A stretch of 8,316 nt of DNA, taken from positions 1 to 8,316 of the forward strand of contig URFB01000049.1 in assembly GCA_900547045.1 (NCBI GenBank), written 5' to 3'. This stretch comes from an uncultured Mollicutes bacterium. Lineage in GTDB: Bacteria; Bacillota_I; Bacilli_A; Acholeplasmatales; Anaeroplasmataceae. Each line of letters opens with the position of its first letter. The first letter of the stretch is position 1. A program made the translations under genes and the position numbers. Below, piece by piece: positions 5,638-8,316 of this stretch. Under the pieces are notes generated by a model. The model was not told the DNA's origin. It searched no databases and worked only from the letters and a program-made list of their open reading frames with translations.

Positions 5638-7026
5638 ATGGAAAAAAGTGAAAAGGAATTACGAAAAAGAGAACAAATCCTAAATGGAAATATATTAGCA
5701 GCTATTCTAATGGTAGTATTACCAATCCTATTTTATAATCTTTGTAATTACCTATATGGTATTTATGATATGATGGTTGTAAAAAAAGCCGGAATTGGAG
5801 ACGCAGCCGATATCGTTGTGCTTGATCAAATAAAAAATATGATTTCAACCGTAGGTGGTGCGCTTGCAACGGGTGGTGGAATTCTTATTTCAAGAAGATA
5901 TGGTGCTAAGGATATTGATAGAGCTAAAAGATGTGCTAATACCTTATTTAGCCTAGCCTTAATTATTACTGGAGTAACCTTCATATTTATTCCTATTGGT
6001 AAACCATTCTTATTATTACTTAAGACTGATAAAACAACAATTGATAATGCTATTGGCTATTATAATGTACAAATTGTTATTTTAATGATTACAACCATAA
6101 ATAATACCTTTATTGCGATTGAAAAATCAAAAGGTAATACAATTAAGCTTTTAGCTTTAAATTTGGGTGTTATTTTTATTAAAATTGGACTTTCAACCCT
6201 ATTTGCATTTGGACCATTTGAAAATGTTACAGTAACCTGGCTTGCCCTAGCTACAATGATTGCTCAGCTATTTATGTTTTGCTTCGGAATTGTCTTTTGT
6301 TTTATTCCATCTAATATTTTAAGAATATCAATTAAAAGCCTTAATTTAGATAAGCAGAATTGCTTAGGCATTTTTAAATTAGCCTTCCCTGTTTTTATTG
6401 GTAGATTCCTATTTAGCTTTGGTAAGGTTTACGTTAATTCAGCCGCTACAACAGTTTATGGTAAAGCCTGTGTAGGAGCTCTTGGAATTTCTAATACAAT
6501 GGCAGGCTTAATTACAAACTGTGTTAATTCATTTGAGGATGGTGGTTCTACCATTGTTTCTCAAAATTATGGAAATTCAAATGGAAGAAGAATCCAAAGA
6601 TTTTTCTTCACTAATTTAGCAGTTTTATCAATTTTATCGCTTGCTGGATCTATAATTATGTTTGTCTTAAAGGAAAATATCGCAGAATTCTTTGCTGGTG
6701 ATGATCAAGTTTATAAGGAAATGATCATTAACATCTTTAAATGGGAATGTATGGATTTATTCTTTAGTGGCTTAACCGCAGCGGCTCAGTCATATTTCTA
6801 TGGCTTTGGTATGACAAAGATTACAATGGCAATTTCTATGTCTACTCTATTTGCCTTTAGAATTCCAACACTTTTAATTTTAATGTATGGCGTTAAAATG
6901 AATTATGAGGCTTGTGGTATTGCTATGTTCGTATCTAATACTCTAACCGGAATTATTGCAATTGCAATTACTCTTGCTATGGTCATAAGGCTTCCTAGGT
7001 CTAAGAAATATAAATGCTTATTTTAA
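5638..7026 (+). CDS. MATE-family multidrug/toxin efflux transporter
   Basis: This is a 462-residue polytopic membrane protein with about 12 hydrophobic segments, the expected count and length for the MATE (NorM/DinF-type) family, which exports cationic drugs or metabolites in exchange for Na+ or H+. The charged N-terminus (KSEKELRKREQ) runs into NGNILAAILMVVLPILFYN, typical of MATE TM1. The two-fold pseudo-repeat is visible: GGALATGGGILISRRYGAKD (73-92) in the N-half matches NSFEDGGSTIVSQNYGNSNG (297-316) in the C-half. The C-terminus is short and basic (RLPRSKKYK). I prefer the start at 5638; a longer form from 5620 would add six residues (MSMVIV). The gene starts about 60 bases after the flavoenzyme, may have its own -10 element, and ends at a strong hairpin terminator. 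The substrate cannot be deduced. A flippase of the related MOP superfamily is a less likely alternative. Confidence 0.88.
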   Translation: MEKSEKELRKREQILNGNILAAILMVVLPILFYNLCNYLYGIYDMMVVKKAGIGDAADIVVLDQIKNMISTVGGALATGGGILISRRYGAKDIDRAKRCANTLFSLALIITGVTFIFIPIGKPFLLLLKTDKTTIDNAIGYYNVQIVILMITTINNTFIAIEKSKGNTIKLLALNLGVIFIKIGLSTLFAFGPFENVTVTWLALATMIAQLFMFCFGIVFCFIPSNILRISIKSLNLDKQNCLGIFKLAFPVFIGRFLFSFGKVYVNSAATTVYGKACVGALGISNTMAGLITNCVNSFEDGGSTIVSQNYGNSNGRRIQRFFFTNLAVLSILSLAGSIIMFVLKENIAEFFAGDDQVYKEMIINIFKWECMDLFFSGLTAAAQSYFYGFGMTKITMAISMSTLFAFRIPTLLILMYGVKMNYEACGIAMFVSNTLTGIIAIAITLAMVIRLPRSKKYKCLF

Positions 7027-7027
7027 C

Positions 7028-7055
7028 AAAAGGGATAGCGCTTGCTATCCTTTTT
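7028..7055 (+). terminator. Rho-independent terminator of the MATE gene
   Basis: GGATAGC (7033-7039), loop GCTT, GCTATCC (7044-7050), extended outward by G-T and A-T pairs, then TTTTTC. The perfect 7-bp GC-containing stem with a U-run starts just after the TAA at 7024-7026. The A-run on the left gives a weaker T-run on the opposite strand, so it may also catch minus-strand read-through. Confidence 0.85.
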
Positions 7056-7071
7056 CATATCTTAATCATAT

Positions 7072-7119
7072 AAAAAAGCCTTTTATTTACCAGGATATCC
7101 TAGTAAGCAAAAGGCTTTT
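7072..7119 (-). terminator. Rho-independent terminator of the phosphofructokinase gene, within a long inverted repeat
   Basis: AAAAGCCTTTT (7074-7084) and AAAAGGCTTTT (7109-7119) are perfect 11-bp inverted repeats. Read on the minus strand, the stem ends in GGCTTTTTT, a good U-run, and it starts eight bases after the stop codon of the phosphofructokinase gene. The 24-base interior is itself nearly self-complementary (TTAC-C-AGGAT against ATCCT-A-GTAA), so the hairpin is unusually long. On the plus strand it also ends in four T and could back up the MATE terminator. Confidence 0.8.
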
Positions 7120-7126
7120 AGTATAC

Positions 7127-8316
7127 TTATTTAGCTAATATTTTATTTAATTTAGCAAATCTTGGAAGTCCATCCTCGATTGGGGCTGCCATTTCACCCT
7201 GGATAAGGGGAAGAGCATATTCAATAAATTTCTCATTTACATTGTTTTGAGCTTCATTTAACCACTCAAGAGGAACCTTCTTTTCATCGTTTGCAACAAT
7301 ACTTAAATCAACAAGGTTATATTCACAGCTATATTTTCCATCCTTGTAAACACGCTTGAAGGCTACCATTTTATCTGTTACACCGGCAATTGCCTGCTTA
7401 ACAGCTTCCTGACCTGCACCAAAGGCCTCTAAAATGTCCGTTTTTGATGCTAAATGCTGAGCACATCTTTGCATTAGGTTGAATTCGATTGCACGAACCT
7501 TACAGCCAAAATGCTCTTTAATCTTTTGAGCAAGAATTTGAGCTGTACCACCTAATTGTGCATGACCAAATGAGTCAGTAGACATTTCGCCTAAGGCCTC
7601 AGGAATATATTTGCCATCCTTTGTTTTAACACCCTCAGATACAGCAATTAAAACATGATTATCATTTTTGTAGCATTCCTCAACGTCATTAATGAACTTA
7701 TTAAAATCAAATGTTACCTCAGGTAAATAAATAAGATTTGGACCATGCCCCTTGTAAGAAGCAAGTGCCGAAGCGGCAGTTAGCCATCCTGCATTACGTC
7801 CCATGATTTCACATACGCAAATCATTGGAGAATCATAAACACAAGCATCCTCATATATTTCCATCATTGTAGTGGCGATATATTTAGCAGCTGAGCCATA
7901 GCCAGGAGTATGGTCAGTAGCTACAAGATCGTTATCAATTGTCTTAGGAACACCAATACAATTACATTCATAGCCAGATTTAGCCATATATTTAGATATT
8001 TTATTACAGGTATCCATTGAATCGTTTCCACCATTATAGAAGAAATAGCGGATATTATATTTTTTAAATACCTCTAAAATTCTTTTATAATCAGTATCGT
8101 CTACCTCTGGATTTGCAAGCTTATACCTTACTGAACCAATTGAAGATGATGGAGTTGTTTTTAATAATTCAAGCTCCTTGGGATCTTCCTTTCCAATATC
8201 ATAAAGCTCTTCATCTAAAATACCGCGAATTCCGTGTTTTGCACCATAAACAGCAGTAATGCACTCTTGATTAAGTGCCTCTAAAAATACACCAGCTGCA
8301 CTAGCATTAATAACTG
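7127..8316 (-). CDS. pfp: Pyrophosphate-dependent 6-phosphofructokinase (N-terminus beyond window)
   Basis: This cytoplasmic glycolytic enzyme phosphorylates fructose 6-phosphate to fructose 1,6-bisphosphate. The frame is open from TAA (7127-7129) to the right edge, giving 395 visible codons. The ATG at 8015-8017 is not the start: upstream of it the same frame encodes conserved phosphofructokinase sequence, including INASAAGVFLEAL, VYGAKHGIRGIL, TTPSSSIGSVRYKL and the nucleotide/PPi motif NGGNDSMDT (8012-8035). Probably only the first 15-20 residues, with the start and promoter, lie outside. PKTIDND (7928-7948) has lysine where ATP enzymes have glycine, the hallmark of PPi use, and contains the catalytic aspartate. 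MGRNAGW (about 7784-7804) is the substrate-binding motif. The GGND motif has D where ATP enzymes have G, also pointing to PPi, but N replaces the usual first D. The gene is convergent with the MATE gene and has its own terminator. PPi rather than ATP as donor is inferred from the motifs. Confidence 0.95.
   Translation of the reverse strand, partial: VINASAAGVFLEALNQECITAVYGAKHGIRGILDEELYDIGKEDPKELELLKTTPSSSIGSVRYKLANPEVDDTDYKRILEVFKKYNIRYFFYNGGNDSMDTCNKISKYMAKSGYECNCIGVPKTIDNDLVATDHTPGYGSAAKYIATTMMEIYEDACVYDSPMICVCEIMGRNAGWLTAASALASYKGHGPNLIYLPEVTFDFNKFINDVEECYKNDNHVLIAVSEGVKTKDGKYIPEALGEMSTDSFGHAQLGGTAQILAQKIKEHFGCKVRAIEFNLMQRCAQHLASKTDILEAFGAGQEAVKQAIAGVTDKMVAFKRVYKDGKYSCEYNLVDLSIVANDEKKVPLEWLNEAQNNVNEKFIEYALPLIQGEMAAPIEDGLPRFAKLNKILAK

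Noticed and set aside
1..8316. CRISPR arrays, tRNA or rRNA genes, transposases, phage or toxin-antitoxin genes, riboswitches
   Set aside because: No direct repeat arrays, cloverleaf-like regions, transposase or integrase motifs, or long structured leaders were seen. Coding density leaves only gaps of about 100 bp or less.

Overview
The window is a compact, AT-rich stretch, roughly one third G+C by eye. It looks like a chromosomal segment of a low-GC Firmicutes-type bacterium, possibly one of the uncultivated gut Bacilli or Erysipelotrichia-like lineages. Three things support this: AGAGGTGAT-type ribosome binding sites, a Gram-positive-style DnaE, and a pyrophosphate-dependent phosphofructokinase of clostridial type. 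Every tryptophan codon I checked in the five main genes is TGG, and dnaE ends in TGA. The standard bacterial code therefore applies, not the Mycoplasma code.

Layout. Positions 1-104 hold the likely 3' end of an upstream gene. Positions 98-1537 encode a secreted, membrane-anchored protein built of serial Ig-like domains. After a 51-bp gap with an extended -10 promoter comes dnaE (1589-4552), the DnaE-type replicative DNA polymerase alpha subunit with a degenerate PHP domain. Four bases after its stop, apparently translationally coupled, is an FMN-dependent alpha-hydroxy-acid dehydrogenase/oxidase-family protein (4557-5576) with an unusual N-terminal cysteine cluster. A MATE-family transporter follows (start best placed at 5638, end 7026), probably with its own -10 element. 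Its terminator (7028-7055) faces a long inverted repeat (7072-7119), which terminates the convergent gene on the minus strand. That gene is a PPi-dependent 6-phosphofructokinase (7127 to beyond 8316). Its coding frame runs off the right edge, so its N-terminus is missing.

Functional reading. This is mostly housekeeping and metabolic DNA with no mobile element, CRISPR array, tRNA, rRNA or obvious defence system. The genes do not form one pathway. dnaE and the flavoenzyme share a transcript by spacing only, and the surface protein may belong with the gene that enters from the left. The longest non-coding stretch is about 100 bp (7027-7126) and is filled by two terminators. The points most worth a second look are the metal-site-depleted PHP domain of DnaE, the cysteine-cluster variant of the flavoenzyme, the unrecognised multi-Ig surface protein, the very short leaders predicted for dnaE and the transporter, and the GGND variant in the phosphofructokinase.
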